Assembly (NCBI RefSeq): GCF_002002725.1
Contig: NZ_MUNW01000039.1
Coordinates: forward strand, 1-64,000
Length of the DNA: 64,000 nt
Reading direction: 5' to 3'
Source: Sinorhizobium sp. A49
GTDB lineage: Bacteria; Pseudomonadota; Alphaproteobacteria; Rhizobiales; Rhizobiaceae
Below the pieces are notes generated by a model, which saw nothing but the letters and a program-made list of their open reading frames with translations, was not told where the DNA came from and searched no databases. The translations under genes were made by a program, and so were the position numbers. The stretch's first letter is position 1. Each line of letters starts with the position of its first letter. Positions 52,610 through 60,964 of the stretch are shown piece by piece.

Positions 52610-53026
52610 TCATTTTAATGACGAATAGCCGTTATCGCCGACTGGCTTTGGGAATCCTTCAGCCTCGAACTCCCAATTCCTGGTTGCCGCACACCGGTTA
52701 ATGTTAAAAACTTCCGCCGTGCGAACCAATCCATCTTGGATAAATGCGCACATTATTGCCCACTCGCGCCCAACCTTTACGCCATAAAAAACGTCGTCGA
52801 CGACCGACGGGGAGGAACACTTTATATACGTTCCTTGCCCATGTTTAGCGATGCGCTTTTCAAGTAATCTGTTAAAATATACTATCTTTGCTATATCAAC
52901 AACACCTTCATTAGGAACGAAATTTGCGCAATGATAACGTTCAACAGCGCTATAACCAATGGTAGTCATGCATGCTACAGCGACAATTACGAACAATGCC
53001 AGAATAGATCGGGTTAATATTGCCAT
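52610..53026 (-). CDS. Unknown exported or membrane-anchored protein, AT-rich
   Basis: A 138-residue protein with an N-terminal hydrophobic segment (LTRSILALFVIVAVACMTTI) serving as signal or anchor, then a soluble part with four Cys residues (RYHCANFV, YIKCSSP, AIMCAFI, NRCAATRN) that may form disulfides. ATG 53026 is preferred; a GTG at 53056 is possible. The base composition is clearly more AT-rich than the flanks, as in the broken partner gene downstream, so both were probably acquired together. No family recognised. Confidence 0.6.
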   Translation of the reverse strand: MAILTRSILALFVIVAVACMTTIGYSAVERYHCANFVPNEGVVDIAKIVYFNRLLEKRIAKHGQGTYIKCSSPSVVDDVFYGVKVGREWAIMCAFIQDGLVRTAEVFNINRCAATRNWEFEAEGFPKPVGDNGYSSLK

Positions 53027-53095
53027 TAGTGATTTCTTTTCGATCTCTATTCTCACTATGATTTAAGTTGCATAGCAGGCTCTCGACGCGAAAGC

Positions 53096-53626
53096 TTACG
53101 TGGCCTTGACAACGTAAGCTCCGCCGACAAACTCCGCACCGGCAGCCTTCATGAGCCGATCGGTTGCCTTGACGTTGGACCCTGTCGTCACATGGATGAA
53201 GGAGTGGCTAGCATTGAGGGTCGCTGCCCACTGCCGAATTGCGGCTACGAGTGCTAGAAACACCTTGGCCCTCCTCACCGCCGAGACGGTCAAATCCACA
53301 GCGATGACATGGACAGTGACGAATAGTGGGCCATCGGTCAGCATGTATGAGTCGGCTACAGCCCAAGCGACCCCGACCGGTTTGCCCTCCAGAACCGCCA
53401 CCGGGCAAACCATGCGCGGTGGGTGCGACAGAATGGCGTGGAAGTGTTCATTCAGCTTCCAGTCGGAAAACGCTTGATCGCGGAATACGGTAGTCGAGTG
53501 ATGCTGCTTAATGATGTCACGCACCGCGTCAGTGTCGCCCTCTTCAAGAAGGCGTACTCTCAAACCTTGCTCCTGCTTGCTCCAAGTTGCATCTCGTGCT
53601 TCTCGAGCCTCTATTATTGCGCTCAT
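53096..53626 (-). CDS. GNAT-family acetyltransferase-like protein
   Basis: A 176-residue protein: RVRLLEEGDTDAVRDIIKQH, PVAVLEGKPVGVAWAVADSY and SFIHVTTGSNVKATDRLMKA with a final AGAEFVGGAYVVKA. The order and spacing fit the GNAT fold; the acetyl-CoA loop is not textbook. Similar proteins occur in phages and genomic islands. The ATG at 53626 has little ribosome site. It is 69 bp upstream of the AT-rich pair on the same strand and may have arrived with it. Confidence 0.6.
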   Translation of the reverse strand: MSAIIEAREARDATWSKQEQGLRVRLLEEGDTDAVRDIIKQHHSTTVFRDQAFSDWKLNEHFHAILSHPPRMVCPVAVLEGKPVGVAWAVADSYMLTDGPLFVTVHVIAVDLTVSAVRRAKVFLALVAAIRQWAATLNASHSFIHVTTGSNVKATDRLMKAAGAEFVGGAYVVKAT

Positions 53627-54192
53627 GCTTAAAACTCACGATTCTTAAAATGATACACGTCTGCTGTGCACATCACACACACCGAGCGGTACCGGGATTT
53701 CTCATTGACCTGCGCAGTTTGCAGAAAGCTTTGCGCCATCCGAGGCCGGGGGTACAGCGTCTAGAAACGCTTCAGTACGGCATTCGCCGGCACACTTTCC
53801 TACCCCTCCAATTGCCCCTTAATGACCCCTCAAATGGCCACCCTTGCATGGCTGCAAAAAACAACCATGGAGCGAATGCCACAAGAATTTGAGGGCTCCT
53901 AGACAGCATTTTATCACTAGTGCGTATTCCGGCCGAGCGCGGCTCAACTTTGCGCCGTGAAGAAGACAGCCGCAGGCCCTCCGCGTCGCGGTCCAAGGCC
54001 CGCCAGCGTGCCATTCTCCAGGCCGCATTGCGACAAGCTCTCCAGACGCCGGCTTTTGAAGAGATGGCTACAACTCGCCTTCGCTTAATCTGGCAATGCT
54101 CGTGGCACTGTTGGGAAACGGTTAACGGTGGCGCCGATTATCATTGCGCTTGCGCTTGTTGTACCCGTTACTGATCAAAACCTCTCGTTCCC
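53627..54192. other. Gene-free decayed region
   Basis: No supported gene. A plus-strand frame 53920-54174 and minus-strand frames 53772-54028 overlap but match nothing. Around 54100-54170 the sequence could encode a membrane helix (APIIIALALVVPV) from a lost gene. Confidence 0.45.
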
Positions 54193-54211
54193 GTCGATAC
54201 ATTATGCGATC
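54193..54211. repeat. Dispersed 19-bp repeat, copy 2
   Basis: GTCGATACATTATGCGATC, identical to 15845-15863. The Fic remnant begins within a few bases of its right end, so the repeat marks a junction. Confidence 0.5.
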
Positions 54212-54380
54212 AAAGCAGTCCGATTAGCAGCCGACCTTCTGATCGAACGCCTGGGGGCGAACGTTTCAGTTGGGGCGGCGGAACTCTGGCTGATGTAGGC
54301 GAACTGCGAACCCGCTACGTCGCAGCCCTACGCGCAGCGGACAATCATGATATCGCGCCATTGTTGAATTTGCACGGACT
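54212..54380 (+). pseudogene. Fic-family (mobile mystery protein B-like) C-terminal remnant
   Basis: VRLAADLLIERLG, then after a one-base shift GERFSWGGGTLADVGELRTR and YVAALRAADNHDIAPLLNF. This is the end of the short Fic proteins known as mobile mystery protein B, which follow the catalytic G-N-G-R-x-x-R motif with A-D-L-L-x-x-x-L-G. The catalytic part is missing, cut at the repeat 54193-54211. It is the third Fic-related fragment in this window. Confidence 0.6.
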
Positions 54381-54830
54381 TGAGAGGTATGGCCTTCGCA
54401 CATTGCTCGCCTCAATGAGATTCGAACCGCTGTCCTTTTAGATGCACATAGAATGCTTCCACCATGTTACTCGCAGCGCGAGGTGTAAAGTTCGATAATC
54501 GAACTTGCTTTCGATCCTCGATCCTGGACTCGTCACATATCAAGCGAGCTAGGAATGCAAGCCTCTCGTTGGATCAGTCTTATGACGATGATATTGACAA
54601 CCGGAATGAACGCCCCGTCGCAGCCCCCCTTGAACCGGCGCAGCGTAAACCGAGGGTCGCTGCACGCCCGGCATTCACGCCAGCAAGTACAACCCATCAC
54701 AAGGAGTTCGGGCATGCACGGCAGGTGGCCGATCAAGCGGTAACGGTAACGCTGACGGCGTGGACAATGACATTTGAAGCCGTGCGCAACCGCCACCCGG
54801 TCTTCAGATAGATAAGGTGTGGCAAGTGCA
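54381..54830. other. Intergenic region, nothing recognised
   Basis: Both strands have open frames here (54464-54811 plus, 54533-54892 minus) with no family similarity. The end of the fructosamine operon transcript falls here, but no terminator hairpin was found. Confidence 0.4.
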
Positions 54831-55958
54831 CTATTGCTCGAGGGCATGTGCGTCCAGTACCCGCCCGGCAATGGAGCAACCTTTCGCATCAAAAATGTGG
54901 ATGTCAGGCGCCCGGGCGGTGAACCGGATGGCGTCCATTCTTGCGTATGCTCTATCGTCCGCCGCCTTGATCAGGTATTTTTGCGCAGAACCGGCCACAT
55001 CGATGTAAAGAATCTGAACCTCGCCCAGATGCTCGACAAAATCGACCGTGCCTGTAAGCACCGGACCACTTCCCTTTGACGCCATGATCTGCGTGTTTTC
55101 AGGGCGAATGCCGATGCTGATCCTTTCGCCCACTGACAGCGCCCCGCGATCGGCAGACACGTCCAGCGCCGCGCCGCACTCGAGCATGAGGCGCGTGACG
55201 CCCTCCGACTTCCCGACGACGGTGCCTTCGAGAATGTTCATAGCGGGCGAGCCGATGAACTGGGCAACGAAAAGGTTTGCCGGTCGCTTGTAGAGTTCTA
55301 GGGGCTTTCCAACCTGCTCGATGTTCCCGTCCTTGAACACGACGATGCGGTCGGCCAAAGTCATCGCCTCTACCTGGTCGTGGGTCACATAGATCATGGT
55401 CACATCCGGCATGCTTTGCTTCAATTTGGCGATCTCGATCCGTGTCGCCACACGCAACGCCGCGTCGAGGTTAGAAAGCGGTTCGTCGAAGAGGAAGACC
55501 CGCGGATTGCGGACGATGGCGCGGCCGATGGCGACACGTTGTCGCTGTCCGCCCGAAAGCGCTTTCGGCAGCCTCTGCAGATACTTGCTCAGTTGCAGGA
55601 TTTCTGCCGCCTTTTGAACCCGCTCGTCGATCTCTGCCTTCGACACGCCGGCAATGCGCAATCCGAAAGCCATGTTTTCATAGACGGTCATATGCGGATA
55701 GAGAGCATAGGACTGGAACACCATGGAAATGCCACGCTTGGAAGGCGCCACCGTGTTCATCCGCTCCCCGTCGATGACGAGGTCGCCGGATGTTATCGTC
55801 TCGAGACCCGCGATCGTACGCAGCAGTGTCGACTTTCCGCAACCCGAGGGCCCGACGAAGACAATGAATTCTCCCGACTTTATATCGAGGTCGATCCCGT
55901 GCAGCACTTCAAAATCGGCATAAGACTTACGTATGTTTCTCAGCGTCAGATCAGCCAT
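54831..55958 (-). CDS. Sugar ABC transporter ATPase (MalK/UgpC type)
   Basis: A 375-residue ATPase for CUT1 importers. GPSGCGKSTLLRTIAGLE (Walker A), QSYALYPHMTVYENMAFGLR (Q-loop), LSGGQRQRVAIGRA (signature), VFLFDEPLSNLDAALR (Walker B) and YVTHDQVEAMTLADRIVV, then a C-terminal OB-type regulatory domain (about 235-375). It should energise the two permeases at 59129-60951. It is last in the minus-strand set, 47 bp after the FAD oxidoreductase gene. Confidence 0.88.
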   Translation of the reverse strand: MADLTLRNIRKSYADFEVLHGIDLDIKSGEFIVFVGPSGCGKSTLLRTIAGLETITSGDLVIDGERMNTVAPSKRGISMVFQSYALYPHMTVYENMAFGLRIAGVSKAEIDERVQKAAEILQLSKYLQRLPKALSGGQRQRVAIGRAIVRNPRVFLFDEPLSNLDAALRVATRIEIAKLKQSMPDVTMIYVTHDQVEAMTLADRIVVFKDGNIEQVGKPLELYKRPANLFVAQFIGSPAMNILEGTVVGKSEGVTRLMLECGAALDVSADRGALSVGERISIGIRPENTQIMASKGSGPVLTGTVDFVEHLGEVQILYIDVAGSAQKYLIKAADDRAYARMDAIRFTARAPDIHIFDAKGCSIAGRVLDAHALEQ

Positions 55959-56005
55959 CGTTCCCGTTCCATTTTCTTGATTTCACCCGCGAGGACACCG
56001 CAGCG

Positions 56006-57409
56006 TCAGGGCGCGAGCCCGGCCAGGAACCGCGTTATCCGATCCGGCTTCCGGTTTTGGATTTCGAGGTCATTCTTCCGGCGAATGGCCCGACGGACGA
56101 CCCTGGCCCCCGCGTAACGCAGGGGCTCTGGCGGCAACCGCGTCCGTCTGTCGATGCCAACCAGTCCGCACCGGCTCCACACATCGTCGCGGCCGAGGAC
56201 AAGGCTTGCCATGATCTTCCCGGCGACCGGCGCTTGCGCGATGCCCGTGCCGTTGAAACCCATGGCATAGAAGATGTTCGGGTGGTCCCTGAGACGATCA
56301 AAAACCGGCATGTGCTGCGCCGTGCAGTCGATGGGTCCGGTCCAATCGTAGAGAACCGGCACCCCTTTGAGCTGCGGATAGACCCGATGCATTTCGCGGA
56401 TATTGTCTGCCCCCGCATCCGCGCTGCGGTTAAATCGATGGTCGATGCGGTCACCAAAGGAAATGCCGCCCGTGCCACGCCCGAAGATGACTTCGCCGCC
56501 TGGCGTTCGCTGATAGTAGAGTACGTGATGCTGCGCATCGCAGATCGAGGCGCCGTCAGTCCAGCCGATTTCGTCCAGAACATCAGGTACAGGTGCGGTG
56601 GCAATGACCTGGCTGCTGACCACATAGAGATAGGGGTGCAGTTCCGGAATTGCCGACAGCCAGGCGTTTGCGGCAAGGATCACCTTGCCGGCAGACAGAA
56701 CGCCTTTTGCTGTGCGCAATTGCGGTCTGTCGCCCGGCACGATTTCGAGAACCGGACTGTGCTCGCGAATGACGACGCCTTTGGAAAGGGCGAGCCGGCG
56801 CAGGCCGAGGGCGAGCTTTGCGGGCTGGACGGTCCCTGCCCTCTCCTCCACGATGCCGACATAGGAGGCGGCGGAGCCCGTGCGGAGCAGGATCTCTGTG
56901 CGCTGGAGCGGCCGGAAGCGCTCTTCGCCAATCGTGCGGCACACGTTGCAAGCTTGCCCCCAGGCGCCTTCCTGCGCGGTCGAGCTTGCCGTCCACAGCC
57001 ATCCGTCGAGCCGCAGATCCATGTCGATGGTGCCTGCGGCCTGCAAGCTGCTCAGTTCCTCAATGGCATCGGTGGTCGCCCGGCACAGCATGAGCGCTTC
57101 ATCTTCACCCACAAGCGCCCGCAGCGTGTCAATTTCCGCAAACCAGCTGTGAACCTGACCGCCATTGCGGCCCGAAGCACCCGACCCGCAGAAGTCAGCC
57201 TCGAGAACGGTCACGCGCGTCTGCGGGGCTTCCTCCTTTATGCGGAGAGCCGTCCAGAGACCGGCATATCCGCCGCCGACGATCGCCACGTCGCAGTCCT
57301 CGCTGCCGTGCAACGGAGCGGCGACGGCATCCGCATCGATGCTCTGCAGCCAGTAGGAGCGGTCCCCCTTTGCTGCAGCTACAGGCGGCCTCATCTTGAT
57401 GATGTTCAT
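56006..57409 (-). CDS. FAD-dependent amine oxidoreductase (DAO family)
   Basis: A protein of about 467 residues. CDVAIVGGGYAGLWTALRIK binds FAD; EADFCGSGASGRNGGQVHSW and FYAMGFNGTGIAQAPVAGKI are typical of the gamma-glutamylputrescine oxidase/OrdL branch of the DAO fold, which oxidises secondary amines. In this operon it could oxidise an N-alkylated amino acid or an Amadori compound directly. ATG 57409 starts two bases after the kinase stop codon; the frame to 57511 overlaps that gene and is discarded. Confidence 0.82.
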   Translation of the reverse strand: MNIIKMRPPVAAAKGDRSYWLQSIDADAVAAPLHGSEDCDVAIVGGGYAGLWTALRIKEEAPQTRVTVLEADFCGSGASGRNGGQVHSWFAEIDTLRALVGEDEALMLCRATTDAIEELSSLQAAGTIDMDLRLDGWLWTASSTAQEGAWGQACNVCRTIGEERFRPLQRTEILLRTGSAASYVGIVEERAGTVQPAKLALGLRRLALSKGVVIREHSPVLEIVPGDRPQLRTAKGVLSAGKVILAANAWLSAIPELHPYLYVVSSQVIATAPVPDVLDEIGWTDGASICDAQHHVLYYQRTPGGEVIFGRGTGGISFGDRIDHRFNRSADAGADNIREMHRVYPQLKGVPVLYDWTGPIDCTAQHMPVFDRLRDHPNIFYAMGFNGTGIAQAPVAGKIMASLVLGRDDVWSRCGLVGIDRRTRLPPEPLRYAGARVVRRAIRRKNDLEIQNRKPDRITRFLAGLAP

Positions 57410-57411
57410 GC

Positions 57412-58275
57412 TCAAGCCCTTTGTGTCGTGCGGATAACGCTGTCGTACTTGTCCAGCAACCATTGGGGAATTGCCTGGATCGGCTGGGGAAATCCACCGA
57501 GATGCGTGCAAGTTTCCGCTGCCCTCGCGGCAGAACGGTCAAGAGCCGCCTCCCCGGAAAGCATCTCGAAGAAGCGTGACACAAGGAAAGTCGCGATGAA
57601 ACTGTCCCCCGCGCCGCAGGTATCGACCACGGCCACCGGCACCGAGCCGGCCTGAAACAGCGTGCCGCCATCGTCATGGAAAGATCCGCGCCTGCCGCAG
57701 GTGATCACAACCTGGCGCGCGCCCGCCGCCTTGAACCGCGCGATTAGCGGCTCGACCGGCTCGCTAGGGTCTTCAGGACCGGAAGCGAACACCAGCGGCA
57801 CGCCTTCGAGCGGGAGGTCGAAATGCCGCGTGGAGACATCAATGCTGAACGTCACGCCATCGGCAACGAGGCGGCGGACCAGCCGCTCGCTGGAATTGGT
57901 ACCGAGATGCACCCAGTCGGCCTGCAGCAGCGCCGCGTAGCATTCCGCATTCGGCAGATAATCCTCGCCGACGCCGAGGGATTCTAAGAGAAAGCGCCGC
58001 TCGCCGGCGTCGTCGGTCAGGAGCGTCACGGCCGAAGCGCCCGGGCGTATTTCGACATCGGCCCGGGTAAGGCCCGCATCCTCAATGGCGCCAAGCATGA
58101 TCTCCGCTTCCTCGTCCGGCCCGAGCGCGCCGAAATAACGGGCATTCAAACCCTGCCGGCGCCACTGCACGGCGACATTGAGGGCATTGCCGCCCACGGT
58201 GACGAAGCCCTTGCTCAGATAGGCGTCGAGGCAATTGTCGCCGACGGCGATCAGGGTAGGATTGGCGTTCTTCAT
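57412..58275 (-). CDS. PfkB-family sugar kinase (FrlD-like)
   Basis: A 287-residue ribokinase-type kinase. GDNCLDAYLSKGFVTVGGNA and LNVAVQWRRQGLNARYFGAL bind sugar; VVDTCGAGDSFIATFLVSRF holds the anion hole and catalytic Asp. It resembles fructoselysine 6-kinase (FrlD) in length and in its company of a FrlB-like deglycase. It would phosphorylate the imported fructosamine at C6. The ATG at 58275 overlaps the stop of the epimerase gene by 4 bp. FrlD identity is inferred from context. Confidence 0.8.
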   Translation of the reverse strand: MKNANPTLIAVGDNCLDAYLSKGFVTVGGNALNVAVQWRRQGLNARYFGALGPDEEAEIMLGAIEDAGLTRADVEIRPGASAVTLLTDDAGERRFLLESLGVGEDYLPNAECYAALLQADWVHLGTNSSERLVRRLVADGVTFSIDVSTRHFDLPLEGVPLVFASGPEDPSEPVEPLIARFKAAGARQVVITCGRRGSFHDDGGTLFQAGSVPVAVVDTCGAGDSFIATFLVSRFFEMLSGEAALDRSAARAAETCTHLGGFPQPIQAIPQWLLDKYDSVIRTTQRA

Positions 58276-59117
58276 GCTTGTTCCGCTTGATTGAAATGAG
58301 GGGCGACCGCGTCGAGGCACCGCCGCCAGGTGGATACGGGATCGAGCGCATAGCTTCCGTTGCCGAAGGGCTCGAACGTCAGCGTGCCGGTAAAACCATG
58401 CGCGCCGAGTTCGGCGAGATAGTCGCCGAGCGGCAGGTTGCCGTCACCCCAGGCGAGATGCCCCGCCGGCGTCCCGTCGACGACATGCACATGGGCGATG
58501 CGCTTTGCGAACCGCTCGAAATAGCCCGCGACGCTGTCGCCCGCCGTCGCCATGGCGACAAGATCGAGAACCACGTCGATATGCTCGTCGTCGAGCGCAC
58601 GCCACAGGGCGTAAAGCTCGTTCGCATTTGTGACGATATTGCTTTCGACGCGTTGTAGCGGCTCCAGCAGGCAGGACACGCCAAGGTTTCTGGCATGCGC
58701 CGCAATCCGGTTGATGGATGCGACCGAATGCGCAAAGGCGATGTCCCGGCTTTCGCACTCGAAGCCACGGCCCGGCGTTAGGAAGAGGTAAGTCGCGCCG
58801 AGCTCGGCGCAGATGTCGGCGGCGTGCAGGAAACGCCCGACGCTCGCCTCGCGATAGGACCTATGGCCCGAGGCGATGTTGACCGGATAGAGAACCTGCT
58901 CGGGGGTGAAGCAACGGACCGTGAGCCCGTTGTCGCTGAGGATCGCCTTCACCTCCGCCAGTTGCGCGCGGCTGTCGTGGAAGAGGTCGAGATGGGGGGC
59001 GATCCCCCACAGTTCCATCCGGTCGAACCCCATGGCGCGCAGGTGCTCGGCAGTCCAGCGGAACGGATGGTGCTGAAAGGAGAAGTTCGCACCGATGAGC
59101 TGTTTACGGTTCAACAT
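58272..59117 (-). CDS. Sugar phosphate isomerase/epimerase (FrlC-like TIM barrel)
   Basis: A 281-residue AP-endonuclease-2-like TIM barrel. MELWGIAPHLDLFHDSRAQL, NGLTVRCFTPEQVLYPVNIA, VSCLLEPLQRVESNIVTNAN, VDVVLDLVAM-like IDVVLDLVAMATAGDSVAGY and IAHVHVVDGTPAGHLAWGDG supply the metal ligands (Glu, Asp, His, Glu). FrlC, the fructoselysine 3-epimerase, is of this family and size. ATG 59117 is 11 bp after the permease stop; the frame running to 59366 is the permease antiframe and is discarded. Confidence 0.8.
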   Translation of the reverse strand: MLNRKQLIGANFSFQHHPFRWTAEHLRAMGFDRMELWGIAPHLDLFHDSRAQLAEVKAILSDNGLTVRCFTPEQVLYPVNIASGHRSYREASVGRFLHAADICAELGATYLFLTPGRGFECESRDIAFAHSVASINRIAAHARNLGVSCLLEPLQRVESNIVTNANELYALWRALDDEHIDVVLDLVAMATAGDSVAGYFERFAKRIAHVHVVDGTPAGHLAWGDGNLPLGDYLAELGAHGFTGTLTFEPFGNGSYALDPVSTWRRCLDAVAPHFNQAEQA

Positions 59118-59128
59118 AATGCCCTGCC

Positions 59129-59989
59129 CTATTTTCCGATGCCCTCGGCAAGCCCGCGGATGAAGAAGCGCTGGGCCGCGAAGAAGGTAATGACGATGGG
59201 AAGCGCCGAGAGCGTCATCGCCGCGAAGACGACGGCGTAGTTCGTTCCGTGTTTCGCCATGATGGAGGTGAGGCCGACGGGCAACGTCTGGAGGTCCGCG
59301 CCGCTGGTGAAGATCATGGCGAAGAGATATTCGTTCCAGGCGAAGAGCACATGCAGGATCACGCAAGAGACCAGGATCGGCTTGCAGAGCGGCAGCGTCA
59401 CCCGCCAGAAGATCTGGCCTTCGCTCGCCCCGTCCATGATGGCCGCCTCGTCCAGGTCGCGCGGCAGTCCGAGCATGTAGGCGCGGATGAGGAAGGTCGT
59501 GAAGGGAATGCGGAAGGCGGTATAAAGGATGATCAGCGCCCAGTAGGTGTTATAGAGGCCGAGCTCCTGCATCATGCGCACGAGCGGGATGACCGCGACC
59601 GTCGGGCTCAGCATGAGCCCACCGAGCACGATGCCGACGAAGAACGGCTTTCCCGGCAGTTTCGAGCGGGTGAGGCCATAGGCGGTCCAGGCGCTGACCA
59701 GCACCGTGCAGACGGCCGAGCCCAGGGTGACGATGATGCTCGTAGCGATATAGTTGCGGATGCCCTGGTTCCAGGCCGAGATGTAGTTCGCGATGCTGAA
59801 GCCGCCCGGTGGCGCGAACGGATTACCGAAGATCTCGGCATTGGTTTTGAAGCCGTTCAGTGCCATCCAGAACAGCGGATAGAGCACGATGACGCCGAGG
59901 CTGACGAGGAAGGTGACGAGGCAGACCTTCGCCAATACGGCGACGAAATCGGTGCGCCCGGTTTCCCGGAGTTGGCAGGACGTGCTCAC
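59129..59989 (-). CDS. Sugar ABC transporter permease (CUT1, MalG type)
   Basis: A 286-residue permease with six membrane helices and the EAA loop DEAAIMDGASEGQIFWRVTLP. IPFTTFLIRAYMLGLPRDL before it and the terminal FFAAQRFFIRGLAEGIGK are typical of MalG/UgpE. I chose GTG 59989 (GTG AGC ACG), whose bases overlap the TGA of the upstream permease, instead of the longer frame to 60121. It forms the membrane channel together with the permease at 59986-60951. Confidence 0.88.
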   Translation of the reverse strand: MSTSCQLRETGRTDFVAVLAKVCLVTFLVSLGVIVLYPLFWMALNGFKTNAEIFGNPFAPPGGFSIANYISAWNQGIRNYIATSIIVTLGSAVCTVLVSAWTAYGLTRSKLPGKPFFVGIVLGGLMLSPTVAVIPLVRMMQELGLYNTYWALIILYTAFRIPFTTFLIRAYMLGLPRDLDEAAIMDGASEGQIFWRVTLPLCKPILVSCVILHVLFAWNEYLFAMIFTSGADLQTLPVGLTSIMAKHGTNYAVVFAAMTLSALPIVITFFAAQRFFIRGLAEGIGK

Positions 59990-60951
59990 AGATCGACCCT
60001 CCGTCGCTTGGTGTACCAGAGCTGCGCGAAGCCGGTGATGAGCGTGATGACGAAGATGACCGATGCGATGGCCGCGCCGTAGCCGAAGTCGTTTTCGATG
60101 AAGCCCTGTTGGTAGAGCCATGTGCCCAGCACCTGGCTACTGTTGTTCGGCCCGCCGCCGGTCATCACCATGACCTCGTTGAAGACCTGGAATGCGCCGG
60201 TGATCGTGACGATCACCATGAGGCCGGTCATTTCGCGGGTCAGCGGAAAGGTGATGTTCCACAGGCGCCTCCAGGTTCCCGCGCCGTCCATGATCGCCGC
60301 GTCGTAGAGTTCGCGCGGGATCTTCTGGATCGCGATGGCGAACAGCAGCGTGGAATATCCAAAACCCTGCCACTGGCTCATGGCGATGATGGCGTAGATC
60401 GCGGTTCCCTCCTCGCCGAGCCAGGCGCGCGACCAATCCGCCAGCCCGATCTGCGTCAGCGCTGAATCCAGAAGGCCGATATCGGGTTGGTAGATGAAAT
60501 AGAACAGGAGGCCGGTGACGGTGATCGAGATGGCCGAGGGTATGAAATAGACGGCGCGCCAGAACCGGCGCCATCTCTCCTCGCTCAGCCCCTCGATGAG
60601 CGCGGCGAGCACGAACGCGCCGAAAACCTGAAAAATGACGGAGATGACCGCATAGAGCGTGTTGTTGACGATCGCCGTCAATACGACCGGATCGTCCTGC
60701 AGGCGCCGGTAATTGTCGAGCCCGACGAAGTCAGTCTGCCCCGTGAAGATGTCCTGGTTCCGCGTGCTGACGAGAAAGTTGTCGATGATCGGGTAATAGA
60801 CGAACCAGAGGATCAGGACGAAGGCGATAAGGACCCAGCGGAAGGACGGGATCCCGGCGAACGGACCGAGCCGGTCTTTTTCAGGCCGGCCCGGCCCGGC
60901 GAAGCCGATTTTGACGGCTTCACCTTTGTAGTCTTGCTTCATGACAGTCAT
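59986..60951 (-). CDS. Sugar ABC transporter permease (CUT1, MalF type)
   Basis: A 321-residue permease. Six helices, WVLIAFVLILWFVYYPIIDN near the N-terminus, and the EAA loop ELYDAAIMDGAGTWRRLWNIT followed by FPLTREMTGL. It is the MalF/UgpA partner of the permease at 59129-59989, with which it overlaps by 4 bp. The binding-protein gene lies 13 bp upstream. A second in-frame ATG at 60942 is possible. Confidence 0.88.
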   Translation of the reverse strand: MTVMKQDYKGEAVKIGFAGPGRPEKDRLGPFAGIPSFRWVLIAFVLILWFVYYPIIDNFLVSTRNQDIFTGQTDFVGLDNYRRLQDDPVVLTAIVNNTLYAVISVIFQVFGAFVLAALIEGLSEERWRRFWRAVYFIPSAISITVTGLLFYFIYQPDIGLLDSALTQIGLADWSRAWLGEEGTAIYAIIAMSQWQGFGYSTLLFAIAIQKIPRELYDAAIMDGAGTWRRLWNITFPLTREMTGLMVIVTITGAFQVFNEVMVMTGGGPNNSSQVLGTWLYQQGFIENDFGYGAAIASVIFVITLITGFAQLWYTKRRRVDL

Positions 60952-60964
60952 CGTCGGCCTGTTC

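Noticed and set aside
54405-54440. GGTTCGAATCTC on the minus strand, like a tRNA T-loop
   Set aside because: Flanking bases do not form a stem and no cloverleaf is possible.
54464-54892. Overlapping open frames on both strands before the ABC ATPase gene
   Set aside because: No family similarity and no ribosome sites; typical random frames in GC-rich DNA.
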